Below, piece after piece: positions 44,112 through 53,758 of a stretch of DNA of 64,000 nucleotides. Every line of letters begins with the position of its first letter. The first letter of the stretch is position 1. The position numbers were made by a program, and so were the translations under genes. A model generated the notes under the pieces. It worked only from the letters and a program-made list of their open reading frames with translations, was not told where the DNA came from and ran no database searches. Origin of the DNA: Chloroflexota bacterium (lineage in GTDB: Bacteria; Chloroflexota; Dehalococcoidia; Lucifugimonadales; GCA-002723415); assembly GCA_002721445.1 (NCBI GenBank), contig PBKN01000001.1:156603-220602 (forward strand), in the 5' to 3' direction.

Positions 44112-46941
44112 TCAGAATAAAGATATTTTAAGTAATATATTAGATGAAAAATGGATTTCTTTGGATTTAGAAACTACAGGTTTAGATGCAAAGGAAGATA
44201 AGATAATTGAAATAGGTGTAGTTAGGTTTGATGGAGAAAAAACATTAGAAACTTTTGAATCTTTTATAAATCCATCTTGTAAATTAAGTGATTTCACAAA
44301 GACATATACTGGAATAAATCAATTAGATGTTGATAATGCCCCCACATTTAATTCAATAAATAATGATTTGAAAAAATTTATTGGTGATTCACCTATACTT
44401 GGTCATAATATTCAATTTGATATTAATTTTTTGAAATCTCATGGATTAAATTTAAAAAATAACAAGTCGGATACATGGGATTTAGCATATATACTTTTCC
44501 CACAATTTTTTGATTATTCATTAATTGGGTTATCTAAAAAATTTAAAGTTGGACATGAAAAGCCTCATAGGGCTTTAGATGACGCTATTGCTACTAAAGG
44601 CGTTTTTGAAAATTTAATATTAGAACTTCTTAAAATTGACTACAATTCTTTTATTAAAATTAAAAGTTTAGCAAATAAAACTAAATGGATAATTTCATAT
44701 CTTATGAATAATAATAATTTACTTGAAATAATGAAGTCTAAATATTTGAATGATAATACTAATGATCTTTATTTTAAAAACATTTTAGATTTATTTAAAG
44801 AAATGTCTAATAAAAGCTCATTAAAACCTAATGATAAACTTGTTGATTTAAATATTAATAATCTAAACGAGTTATTAGTATCTGAAAATTTATTATCTGG
44901 CGCGGTAAAAAATTTCAAGAAAAGACCTCAGCAAATTTCAATGTCTTTAAAAATAGCTGAATCAATTAATAATAATAGGAATTTAATTGTTGAGGCTGGT
45001 ACAGGTGTAGGGAAGTCATTAGCTTATTTATTTCCAAGTATTTTATATTCTATTCAAAATAAAAAAAGAATTGTTATATCAACTAATACTATTAATTTAC
45101 AAGAACAATTAATTCAAAAAGATTTACCGAATTTAAAGAGATTAATTTCAAAAATACCTGGATTTGATAATTCTGAGTTCGATTTTAATTTATTAAAAGG
45201 TAGAAGTAATTATATATGTTTGAAAAAATGGCAAACTTTACAAAATAATGAAAATATTAACGTTGGTGATGCACGGATAATATCTAAAACTAACCAGTGG
45301 ATTCATAAAACAGTTACTGGTGATAAAAATGAATTAAACTTAGGACATCCTGGTGTTGCATTTTATTGGGATCATATATCGGCACAAGGTGCTATTGATT
45401 GCCCAGATATATCATCACCTTGTTTTTTAAGGCTTGCGAGAGAGAAAGCAAATTTTGCAAATGTATTAGTAGTTAATCATTCACTTTTAATTTCTGATAT
45501 TGTGTCGGGAGGCTCTTTGATTCCTGATTATGATATCTTGGTTATTGATGAAGCACATCATTTAGAAGATGAGGTATCTAGTCAATTTGGATTTAATTTT
45601 AATACAAATATTTTTAATGATTTATTATCAGATATTAATAAACAAAATAATATTTGGGATAAAATAAGACAATATTTTATTAATAGTAATTTTTCAGATA
45701 CTAGAATAAATTCATTTAATAATAATGTATCTAATATAACAAAAACTATTGATCAAATTTTTTCTGAACATACTGAACTTTATAATTTTATACTTTCTAA
45801 TTTAATTAATTTGTCATCGGATGAAAATAAATTTAATGATATTAGGATTACATCAACTACTAGAAAACAACCAATATGGTCAGATTTTGAAATACAGTGG
45901 CAAAATTCAGACAACATATTATTAAATTTAATAAATCAATTAGAGGAAATGAATGTTGTTTTAGAAGATTTAGATGATAATGAAATTAATAATTATTCAT
46001 CTCTGAAAAATAGTTTTGGAAATTTAATTTCACAATTAGTTGATATTAGAAATAATTATGCTGAATTGATATTAAATCCAAAAGATGATTATGTATATTG
46101 GATAAGTTTTAATTTAAATAAAAAAGATATCTTTTTTAATAGTGCTCCATTAAATGTTTCAGATATTTTAGAAGAAAATATTTATTTAAAAAAAGATAGT
46201 GTTATTTTAACAAGTGCTACTCTGTCTACAAACGGTAAATTTGAACATATTAGAAATAGAATTGGACCAAGTGATGCTGATGAATTATTACTTGATTCTC
46301 CATTTGATTATTTTAATTCATCATTACTTTGTGTGCCTGGCGATTTACCAGAATTATTTCATCCAAATTATATGCAATTTTTATCTGACTCTATTATTAA
46401 ATCCACTATAGCTGTTGGTGGAAGTACTTTAGCTTTGTTTACTTCTCATGAATTATTAAGAAGATCCTCAAAATTAGTTAGACCAGTATTAGAATCTAAT
46501 GGTATAAGCTGTCTAGTGCAAGGTGTTGACGGTACGCCAGCACAACTTATAAAAAAATTTATAAATAATCCTAAATCAATATTAATGGGTACAAATAGTT
46601 TTTGGGAAGGTATAGACTTGCCTGGCGATTTACTAAAGTTACTCATATTGAGTAAACTTCCATTTACTCCTCCTAATGAACCAATTTTTCAAGCCAGATC
46701 AGAATTATATGAAAATGCTTTTTTTGAATATGCAGTACCTCAAGCAGTGTTGAGATTAAGACAAGGTTTTGGTAGATTAATTAGGACAATTGATGACAGA
46801 GGTGTTGTAATAATTTTAGATAAAAGAATTATATCCAAAAAATATGGTGAAAATTTTATTAATTCATTACCAGATTTGAAAATTGATAGATCTAACTTAA
46901 ATCAAATACCAGATGTTATTAAGAAATGGTTTAAAAAATAA
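44098..46941 (+). CDS. dinG: DnaQ-type exonuclease fused to DinG-family helicase
   Basis: A 947-residue fusion. The N-terminal DEDDh 3'-5' exonuclease (about residues 1-180) has SLDLETTGLD, LGHNIQFDINFL and HRALDDAIAT. The helicase part has Walker A EAGTGVGKSLAY, DEAH in LVIDEAHHLEDE, LTSATLSTNG, MGTNSFWEGIDLPG and the arginine-finger motif LRLRQGFGRLIRT. This is the architecture of Gram-positive-type DinG. Only three Cys lie in the iron-sulfur-domain position (residues 374, 435, 442) where four are needed in Fe-S DinG proteins. The role is processing of unusual DNA structures in replication and repair. It overlaps the PHP gene and is followed two bases later by the glycosylase. Confidence 0.93.
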   Translation: MSLNNQNKDILSNILDEKWISLDLETTGLDAKEDKIIEIGVVRFDGEKTLETFESFINPSCKLSDFTKTYTGINQLDVDNAPTFNSINNDLKKFIGDSPILGHNIQFDINFLKSHGLNLKNNKSDTWDLAYILFPQFFDYSLIGLSKKFKVGHEKPHRALDDAIATKGVFENLILELLKIDYNSFIKIKSLANKTKWIISYLMNNNNLLEIMKSKYLNDNTNDLYFKNILDLFKEMSNKSSLKPNDKLVDLNINNLNELLVSENLLSGAVKNFKKRPQQISMSLKIAESINNNRNLIVEAGTGVGKSLAYLFPSILYSIQNKKRIVISTNTINLQEQLIQKDLPNLKRLISKIPGFDNSEFDFNLLKGRSNYICLKKWQTLQNNENINVGDARIISKTNQWIHKTVTGDKNELNLGHPGVAFYWDHISAQGAIDCPDISSPCFLRLAREKANFANVLVVNHSLLISDIVSGGSLIPDYDILVIDEAHHLEDEVSSQFGFNFNTNIFNDLLSDINKQNNIWDKIRQYFINSNFSDTRINSFNNNVSNITKTIDQIFSEHTELYNFILSNLINLSSDENKFNDIRITSTTRKQPIWSDFEIQWQNSDNILLNLINQLEEMNVVLEDLDDNEINNYSSLKNSFGNLISQLVDIRNNYAELILNPKDDYVYWISFNLNKKDIFFNSAPLNVSDILEENIYLKKDSVILTSATLSTNGKFEHIRNRIGPSDADELLLDSPFDYFNSSLLCVPGDLPELFHPNYMQFLSDSIIKSTIAVGGSTLALFTSHELLRRSSKLVRPVLESNGISCLVQGVDGTPAQLIKKFINNPKSILMGTNSFWEGIDLPGDLLKLLILSKLPFTPPNEPIFQARSELYENAFFEYAVPQAVLRLRQGFGRLIRTIDDRGVVIILDKRIISKKYGENFINSLPDLKIDRSNLNQIPDVIKKWFKK

Positions 46942-46943
46942 AC

Positions 46944-47795
46944 TTGCTAATAAATTACATTCCTCCTTTCAGCTTAAAATATACTTTAGAGAGTGGACAA
47001 TCATTTAGATGGAATAAACAATATTTCAACGGTTCTTTATATTATGAAGGTGTAATTCATGACAAGATTGTACACTTATCTCAAGATCAGGAATCTATAC
47101 TATTAGAATCTTCAGGAGACCATGTATCAATTAAAAAACTTATTATTGATTATTTAAGATTAGATGAAAACTTAGATGAGGTTTATAAATATATTTCAAA
47201 AGATATATATATTAAATTAGCTATCAATAAATATAGAGGTATGAAAATATTAAGACAAGATCCATGGGAATGCCTCATATCATTTATATGTTCAAGTAAT
47301 TCAAATATAAAAAGAATATCAAAAAATATCGAAGATATTAGTATTGAATTTGGAAACAAGATAACTTTTAATGGGAAAGATAGATATTCTTTTCCTTCTG
47401 CTATAACTTTATCTAATACTACAGAGCAAAAGTTAAGAAATTTAGGTTTAGGCTTTAGAGCCCCTTATGTTCTTGAAACTGCTAAAGTTATAGCTTCAAA
47501 CCAAATTAATCTTAATAATTTACGCGATTTAAATTATCAAGACGCTTTAGACAATTTGATTAAACTACCTGGCGTTGGCGATAAAGTCGCTAATTGTATT
47601 TTATTGTTTTCTTTAGATCAAAATGAAGCTTTCCCCGTGGATGTATGGATACAAAGAGTTCTTAAAGAAAAGTACTTTAATATTAAAGATAAAACAAATA
47701 TTATTAAGGTACGCTTAAAAGCTCAGAAATACTTTAGTAATTATGCTGGTTATGCGAACCAATATTTATTTCATAATAGAAGACTTTTTAAATGA
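46944..47795 (+). CDS. OGG1-type 8-oxoguanine DNA glycosylase/AP lyase
   Basis: A base-excision repair enzyme removing 8-oxoguanine opposite C, 283 residues. It matches the eukaryotic-type OGG1 layout: N-terminal YTLESGQSFRW, then FICSSNSNIKRI, LGFRAPYV, and the helix-hairpin-helix KLPGVGDKVANCI with the Schiff-base Lys at about residue 214. AFPVDVWIQRV follows, with the catalytic Asp at about 233. The start is TTG two bases after the DinG stop, without an obvious ribosome-binding site, so reinitiation after DinG is likely. It differs from bacterial MutM, which has a different fold and N-terminal Pro. Confidence 0.92.
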   Translation: MLINYIPPFSLKYTLESGQSFRWNKQYFNGSLYYEGVIHDKIVHLSQDQESILLESSGDHVSIKKLIIDYLRLDENLDEVYKYISKDIYIKLAINKYRGMKILRQDPWECLISFICSSNSNIKRISKNIEDISIEFGNKITFNGKDRYSFPSAITLSNTTEQKLRNLGLGFRAPYVLETAKVIASNQINLNNLRDLNYQDALDNLIKLPGVGDKVANCILLFSLDQNEAFPVDVWIQRVLKEKYFNIKDKTNIIKVRLKAQKYFSNYAGYANQYLFHNRRLFK

Positions 47796-47798
47796 AAA

Positions 47799-47827
47799 TT
47801 GAATTTAAAATTAAAGTATATTATTCT
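47799..47827 (+). promoter_or_regulatory. Candidate promoter for tRNA-Pro
   Basis: TTGAAT at 47799-47804 and TATTCT at 47822-47827 are 17 bases apart, each matching four of six consensus positions. The mature tRNA begins eight bases after the -10, which would leave almost no 5' leader. Support is mainly positional. Confidence 0.35.
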
Positions 47828-47834
47828 ATTTGTC

Positions 47835-47908
47835 CGGGGAGTGGCGCAGCTTGGTAGCGCACCTGCATGGGGTGCAGGGGGTCGCTGGTTCAAATCCAGT
47901 CTCCCCGA
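47835..47908 (+). tRNA. tRNA-Pro (anticodon GGG)
   Basis: The acceptor strands CGGGGAG (47835-47841) and CTCCCCG (47901-47907) pair fully, and A73 follows. The anticodon stem CCTGC/GCAGG encloses the loop ATGGGGT, with anticodon GGG at 47869-47871. The D arm (GCGC...GCGC) and T arm (CTGG-TTCAAAT-CCAG) are complete. CCA is not encoded. It lies between the OGG1-type gene and a CocE-type hydrolase. Confidence 0.95.
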
Positions 47909-47955
47909 TAGTTTGTATAATATATAAAAATTTACTAATTTAGGAAGGAAATAAT

Positions 47956-49794
47956 ATGGTAGAAAAAATATATAATGGATCTTATCAGGAATATTCCTCT
48001 ATGTATGATAGTAATGTAATTATGACTATGAGAGATGGAATTAAATTGTCATCAGATATATTTTTCCCATCTCTTAACGGAAAAAAAGCACCTGGACCTT
48101 TTCCTGTTGTTTTGGAAAGAACTCCTTATGATAAGACTGCATCTAGAGCGCATTCTAAGGGTAATTATTTTGCAAGAAGAGGATATATATGTGTTATACA
48201 AGATGTAAGAGGTAGATTTAAATCAGAAGGGGAATGGTATGCGTTTGCAGATGAAGCTGAAGATGGCCATGATACTGTAGAATGGCTAGCTAAACAAGAT
48301 TGGTGTAATGGGAAAATAGGTACAATGGGTGGATCTTATGCAGGGAGTGATCAAGCAGCTCTTGCAACTTTAAATCCTCCACATCTTTCTACTATGATCA
48401 TTGATGTGGGTGCTTCAAATTATTTTCATAGTTCTATGCGTCATAATGGAACTGTTGAACAAAGATTTTTAATATATATTTTTCGTATGGCTGCGTCTAG
48501 CAAAGAAGCTTTGAATGATCCAGGTTTAAGAAATGAACTTATAAGAATTTATAACGAAGATATGGAGAGTATAATAAATAAATTTCCACTTAGGGAAGGT
48601 ACTACTATATTAAATAGATTACCTAGTTATGAAAAATGGGCGATCGATATCCAAACACATGGAGAGTATAGTGAATATTGGCATAAAAGAGGTTACTCCC
48701 CAGATAAATACTATCAAGAACATGCTGATGTTCCTACATTATATTTAGGAGGTTGGTATGATTCTTATGCAAGAAATACATGTGAATCTTATATTAAATT
48801 AAGTAAAATTAAAGAAACTGATCAATTTTTGTTAATGGGACCTTGGACTCATGGACAATATGAAGTAACTTTTTCTGGAGATTTAGATTTTGGTAATGAC
48901 TCTCAAATCAATTTTAATGACTTAAAACTTTCATGGTTTGATAAATATATGAAAGATATGTATACATCTTTCTCTGATGGACAACCAGTAAGATATTTTA
49001 CTATGGGTGGAGGAGATGGCAATATTAAAAGAGATAACCCTTTTACTGATGAATTAATTCATCAAGGTGGGATTTGGAAATCATCTAATGATTGGCCTAT
49101 ACCTAATACTACATTTACTAATTATTACTTAAATTCTAATGGTAAATTATTGCTTGATAAGCCAAATAAAATTGATTTAGAATTTTCTTCTTTTACTTTT
49201 GATCCAAAAGACCCTGTACCTACTATAGGAGGAGGAATATCTGCAGCTTCTGGGTATATAGAACCTGGAGGGTATAACCAAGTTGCTGGCTCAAGATTTG
49301 TAGGATCTAGAGATAATTTACCATTAAAATCTAGACATGATGTTTTATCATTTGAAACAGAAGTATTAAATAAAGAGGTAGAAATTACTGGTCCAATCAA
49401 AATAAAATTATTTATATCATCGTCAGCTATAGATACAGATTTTACAGCTAAATTATTAGATATTCATCCAGTTTCTGATAATTATTCTAGTGGTCTTGAG
49501 CTAAATATAACTGATTCAATTATAAGATGTCGTTATAGAAATGGATTTGTAAACCCTGAATTTATGATTCCAAATGAAATTTATTCTGTTGAATTTGAAT
49601 TATATCCTACATCTATATTAATTAAAAAGAATCATAAAATAGGTTTACACATAAGTAGTAGTAATTGGCCTCGTTTTGACGTTAATCATAATACTGGGGG
49701 TTCTCTTGGCTTAGATAGAGATTATATTGTAGCTAATCAAAAAGTTTACCATTCTATACAAAATCCATCATATATTGTTTTACCTTTACAGTAA
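47956..49794 (+). CDS. CocE/NonD family hydrolase (paralogue 2)
   Basis: An alpha/beta-hydrolase of the CocE/S15 group, 612 residues. It has VVLERTPYDK, VIQDVRGRFKSEGEWYAF, the nucleophile elbow GGSYAGSD with Ser at about residue 127, LLMGPWTHGQYE, and the C-terminal jelly-roll blocks GPIKIKLFISSSAIDTDFTAKLLDI and HKIGLHISSSNWPRFDVN. It is about 55 residues longer than its paralogue at 8136 and only moderately similar. There is no signal peptide. An AGGAAGGAA site precedes the ATG. prfB follows 24 bases after the stop, so it may share a transcript with a housekeeping gene. Confidence 0.9.
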   Translation: MVEKIYNGSYQEYSSMYDSNVIMTMRDGIKLSSDIFFPSLNGKKAPGPFPVVLERTPYDKTASRAHSKGNYFARRGYICVIQDVRGRFKSEGEWYAFADEAEDGHDTVEWLAKQDWCNGKIGTMGGSYAGSDQAALATLNPPHLSTMIIDVGASNYFHSSMRHNGTVEQRFLIYIFRMAASSKEALNDPGLRNELIRIYNEDMESIINKFPLREGTTILNRLPSYEKWAIDIQTHGEYSEYWHKRGYSPDKYYQEHADVPTLYLGGWYDSYARNTCESYIKLSKIKETDQFLLMGPWTHGQYEVTFSGDLDFGNDSQINFNDLKLSWFDKYMKDMYTSFSDGQPVRYFTMGGGDGNIKRDNPFTDELIHQGGIWKSSNDWPIPNTTFTNYYLNSNGKLLLDKPNKIDLEFSSFTFDPKDPVPTIGGGISAASGYIEPGGYNQVAGSRFVGSRDNLPLKSRHDVLSFETEVLNKEVEITGPIKIKLFISSSAIDTDFTAKLLDIHPVSDNYSSGLELNITDSIIRCRYRNGFVNPEFMIPNEIYSVEFELYPTSILIKKNHKIGLHISSSNWPRFDVNHNTGGSLGLDRDYIVANQKVYHSIQNPSYIVLPLQ

Positions 49795-49818
49795 TAAAAT
49801 AGAAAACGAGTATATATA

Positions 49819-50917
49819 ATGAAAAATATATTAGAAAATATTAACGAATTAGATAAAAAAATTTCAGAAATATTGGTGCGTCTTTGACTTTGATTCAAAG
49901 AAAAAGCAAGTAGATATATTAGAAAAAGAAATTGCTGATCCTGCCTTTTGGAATTCTCCAAAATTAGCTAGAGAAAAGATGAAAATTTTCTCTGCCTTAA
50001 AAGAACAAATAAATTATTGGTCTAATATTTTTTCTGAAATCAACAATTTAAAAGAATTGTATTTTTTGGCTAAAGATGAAAATGATACAGTTACTTTATC
50101 AGATATTGAGTCTGATATTTTAAGATTAGACTCAAAAATAGAAGATTCTAAACATGAGCTTTTATTTTCAGGTAAATATGACAAAAATAATGTCATTTTG
50201 GCTATACATGCTGGAGCAGGCGGAGTAGATTCTCAAGATTGGACAGAAATGCTTATGAGAATGTATTTAAGATGGTCTGAAAGGTCTAATTTCAATCAAG
50301 AAGTTTTAGATATTTCTTCTGGAGATGAGTCAGGTATTAAGAGTGTAGTTATTCAAATATCAGGAATTTATGCTTATGGATATTTGCAATCGGAAAAAGG
50401 TGTTCATAGATTAGTGCGTTTATCTCCATTTGATTCTGACCACGCTAGACATACATCATTTGCATTGGTAGAAGTACTTCCAGAATCTGAAAAAGATTTT
50501 AATGTAGAAATTAACCAAAATGAATTAAAAATTGATGTGTTTAAGGCAGGTGGCGCTGGAGGACAAAGTGTACAAAAAAATTCTACTGCTGTACGTATTA
50601 CACATTTACCAACAGGTATAAAAGTTACTTGTCAAAATGAACGATCACTAGTACAAAATAAAGAAATTGCAATGAAGATTTTATATGCTAGGCTTGAAGA
50701 TAGGGCAATGCAAATACAGGAAAAAGAAAAGAAATCTTTAAAAGGCGAACATATTTCTGCTGAATGGGGTAATCAAATAAGAAGTTATGTTCTACATCCT
50801 TATAAAATGGTCAAAGACCATAGAACTAATTTAGAAGTTTCTGACCCCGACAATGTATTAGACGGGGATATTTTGCAATTTATGAAGTCATATTTAAATT
50901 ACAAACTTGGAGATTGA
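49819..50917 (+). CDS. prfB: Peptide chain release factor 2, with programmed +1 frameshift
   Basis: RF2 recognises UGA and UAA and triggers peptide release. The gene is in two frames: 22 codons from the ATG at 49819 end at an in-frame TGA (49885-49887), and the +1 frame resumes at 49886 (GAC) and runs to 50917, about 365 residues in all. The slip site CTT TGA C is the classic RF2 one, and TTGGTG lies at the position of the stimulatory Shine-Dalgarno-like element. Downstream are the RF2 recognition tripeptide SPF in LVRLSPFDSDH and the catalytic GGQ in GGAGGQSVQKN. When RF2 is scarce the ribosome pauses at UGA and shifts, giving autoregulation. This is not a pseudogene. Confidence 0.96.
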
Positions 50918-50992
50918 TATTATTACTAGGTGGTTTTACTAATTTTATTTATTTATTTTAATATATAATATATATCATATGGGGGAAATAAT

Positions 50993-52777
50993 ATGATTAA
51001 ATGTTTTGTAAAATTTTTAAAATTATTTTTAATAACAACGATACTTTTATTAACTTTTTCTTGTAATAGTTTAGTAGGTGAAGGTACTTCTAATGAGTCT
51101 GATATTGATTTAGATAAAGATTCAACTCAAGTTACTGAGAATATAACTAAATCAAATAATGAAGAATCTATAAAAAACCTTAATTCAAACAAAGATTCTT
51201 CAACAGATAATGATTCACACATAAAATCTAATTCTAAAGATAAAGAATCAACTGATACAAATTCCAAAACCGGAGGTGTTTTAAGACGATTATGGTCTGA
51301 TCCTCCAACTTTAGATCCTCATTTAAGTTCAGATACAACATCTTCTGGAATTGTAGTTGAAATTCATTCAGGTTTAATAACTTTAAATCCTCAACTTGAA
51401 ATCATTCCTGATATAGCTGAATCTTGGGAAATATCTGATGATTTATTAACTTATACATTCATAATTAGAGATGATGCAGTATTTCATGACGGAAAAAAAA
51501 TCACTGCTAATGATTTTAAATGGTCGTTTGAAAGAGCAGCTAATCCTAAAACAGCTTCCCCTGTAGCTGATACATATTTGAGTGACATTATTGGAGTTAA
51601 TGATGTTATAGATGGTATTAGAAATGATATTTCAGGAGTAAAAATTATAGATAACCTTACTTTAGAAATAACAATAGATGAACCTAAGCCATACTTTTTA
51701 GCTAAGTTAACATATCCTACAGCTTATGTTTTAGATAAAGAAAATGTATTAAATGGAGGAAGTAATTGGGCTGATAAACCTAATGGTGCTGGACCATTTA
51801 AATTAAAAGAATATAAAGTTGGAGAAAGACTCATTTTAGAGAGGAATCAAAATTATCATTTAGGTTCACCAAAATTAAATAGAATTGTTATGAACCTTGC
51901 TGGTGGTCAATCAATGGCTATGTATGAAAATGATGAAATTGATATTACTGGTGTAGGGATGTTAGATCTAGAGAGAGTTTTAGATTTAAATAACCCTTTA
52001 AGTACTGAAATTGTAGTAGCACCACCTTCTTTTTCAATCACCTATATCGGATTTAATACAAATGTTAACCCTTTTGACGACATATATTTTCGTAAAGCTT
52101 TAACTCATTCTATTAACAAACCTTTAATAGCTTCAGAAGTTTTGTCTGACTTAGTGATACCTGCTTATGGAATACTTCCTCCTGGATTTCCTGGTTATCA
52201 GAAAGATTTAAAAGGATTAGAATATAATCTTGAAATAGCAAGAGAATATTTAGCAAAATCTAAATATTCTGACCCAAGTACTAGAGATAGAATAGTTATA
52301 ACTGTTCCTGGAAGTGGCGGCAATATAGGAATTGATCTTGAAGTAATATTGAATATGTGGTCTGAAGAATTAGGTATTGAAGTTGAAATACAGCAAGTTG
52401 AATGGGCAACTTATTTAGAAGATTTACAAAAACAAAAATTTCAAGCATTTGGCGGTTTAGGCTGGGAAGCAGATTATCCTGACCCACAAGATTTTCTTGA
52501 TATATTATTTCATACTGAAAGTGAATTAAATCATGGTGGTTATTCTAATGATGTTATTGATAGCTTAATTGTAGAAGCAAGAACTGAAGTAGATTCCAAC
52601 AAACGTATAGAAATTTATCATGATATTGAACAGCGTTTAGTTAACGATTCTCCATGGATACCTCTTTGGTTTGCAGGAGAAAGATATGTATTAATTAAAC
52701 CCTATATTAAGAATTATTTTCTTACGCCTATGGTAATACCAAAACTTAGATATGTATATATAGATAAAACAGAATAA
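50993..52777 (+). CDS. Peptide/nickel-type ABC transporter substrate-binding lipoprotein (family 5)
   Basis: A 594-residue SBP_bac_5 lipoprotein. The signal ends in LLLTFSCNS (Cys24). It is followed by a long Ser/Asn/Asp/Lys-rich tether (about residues 25-92) and then the binding domain: LRRLWSDPPTLDPHLSSD, YTFIIRDDAVFHDGKKITANDFKWSFERA (family signature) and FDDIYFRKALTHSINKPL. GGGGGAAATAAT precedes the ATG. The tether is polar, unlike the Ala/Pro tether of the protein at 30815, and the codon use is ordinary for this genome. Two permeases follow, but no ATPase gene. Confidence 0.93.
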   Translation: MIKCFVKFLKLFLITTILLLTFSCNSLVGEGTSNESDIDLDKDSTQVTENITKSNNEESIKNLNSNKDSSTDNDSHIKSNSKDKESTDTNSKTGGVLRRLWSDPPTLDPHLSSDTTSSGIVVEIHSGLITLNPQLEIIPDIAESWEISDDLLTYTFIIRDDAVFHDGKKITANDFKWSFERAANPKTASPVADTYLSDIIGVNDVIDGIRNDISGVKIIDNLTLEITIDEPKPYFLAKLTYPTAYVLDKENVLNGGSNWADKPNGAGPFKLKEYKVGERLILERNQNYHLGSPKLNRIVMNLAGGQSMAMYENDEIDITGVGMLDLERVLDLNNPLSTEIVVAPPSFSITYIGFNTNVNPFDDIYFRKALTHSINKPLIASEVLSDLVIPAYGILPPGFPGYQKDLKGLEYNLEIAREYLAKSKYSDPSTRDRIVITVPGSGGNIGIDLEVILNMWSEELGIEVEIQQVEWATYLEDLQKQKFQAFGGLGWEADYPDPQDFLDILFHTESELNHGGYSNDVIDSLIVEARTEVDSNKRIEIYHDIEQRLVNDSPWIPLWFAGERYVLIKPYIKNYFLTPMVIPKLRYVYIDKTE

Positions 52778-52821
52778 ATAGATTATATTTAAAATATATA
52801 TATATTAATTGAGTGATATTA

Positions 52822-53751
52822 ATGCTGGTTTATATTATTCGACGTATAATTTGGTTGCCTTTTTTATTATTTATTATTTCGTTTATTACGTTTACCTTAG
52901 GAACATATGGACCTGGTGATCCTGTAGTTGTTATGTTAGGTAATAAATATACTGAAGAAAAAGCTCAAAACTTAAGAGAATCTCTTGGCTTAGATAGACC
53001 TGTTTTAGTGCAATATTTTGATTACATGGATGGGGCATTAAAAGGAGATTTTGGAGAAAGTTTGAGACATAGAGGTAGGTCTGTTAGCTCTCTATTAGGT
53101 TCAAAAATATGGGTTTCTTTTCAAATAAATATATCAGCAATGATTGTTAGCTTGATTATTGGTATATCAATTGGGTTTTTTATAGCTTATAAGCAAGGTT
53201 CATGGATTGATCCAACTATAGTTACTATATTTATTGTTACTATGTCTATTCCAGTTATGGTGACAATTCCATACCTTTTAAGGTTATCATGTTTAACATT
53301 AAATTTAATTCCATGTTCTGGATGGGGTGGGTTTTGGGATTTAAGAATGTTATTGCCAGCTTTTGCTTTAGGTATACCTGGTTCATGTGTGTTTATGAGA
53401 TTAATGAGATCATCTACATTAGATGTTTTAGGTCAAGACTTTATCCGTACTGCTCATGCTAAAGGTTTGTCAGATCATACAATAAATATTAGGCATATAT
53501 TAAAAAATGCATTGATTCCTATTATTACCCTTATTTCTTTTTCTTTGGCTGGAATATTGACTACTAGTTTTATTGTTGAAAGAATACTGGGATTTCCAGG
53601 AGTTGGGAATTTTCTTATAGAATCAATATTTAATAGAGATTACCCTGTAATCTTAGCATTTACTTTAATCGGTTCTACAGTTTTTGTGTTTGCTAATCTT
53701 TTAGCTGATATATTATATGCTTTTGTAGACCCAAGAATTAGATATAGTTGA
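52822..53751 (+). CDS. ABC transporter permease, DppB/OppB type (second system)
   Basis: An inner-membrane permease of about 309 residues with the DppB N-terminus (YIIRRIIWLPFLLFIISFITFTLGTYGPGDPV), LRESLGLDRPVLVQYFDY, and the EAA coupling loop FIRTAHAKGLSDHTINIRHILKNALIP. The extracytoplasmic insertion seen in the permease at 33181 is absent. The ATG at 52822 was chosen with GAG about eight bases upstream; a GTG at 52813 would add three residues. It lies 44 bases after the binding-protein stop and is followed by its partner permease after seven bases. Confidence 0.92.
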   Translation: MLVYIIRRIIWLPFLLFIISFITFTLGTYGPGDPVVVMLGNKYTEEKAQNLRESLGLDRPVLVQYFDYMDGALKGDFGESLRHRGRSVSSLLGSKIWVSFQINISAMIVSLIIGISIGFFIAYKQGSWIDPTIVTIFIVTMSIPVMVTIPYLLRLSCLTLNLIPCSGWGGFWDLRMLLPAFALGIPGSCVFMRLMRSSTLDVLGQDFIRTAHAKGLSDHTINIRHILKNALIPIITLISFSLAGILTTSFIVERILGFPGVGNFLIESIFNRDYPVILAFTLIGSTVFVFANLLADILYAFVDPRIRYS

Positions 53752-53758
53752 TAATTGT

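Noticed and set aside
49746-49961. Minus-strand 71-codon open frame across the prfB start
   Set aside because: It is antisense to the end of the CocE-type gene and the prfB N-terminus, both of which are certain.
49979-50917. prfB starting at the ATG at 49979, with the upstream part as pseudogene debris
   Set aside because: The upstream 22 codons plus the +1 frame reconstruct a normal RF2 N-terminus around a canonical CTT TGA C site.
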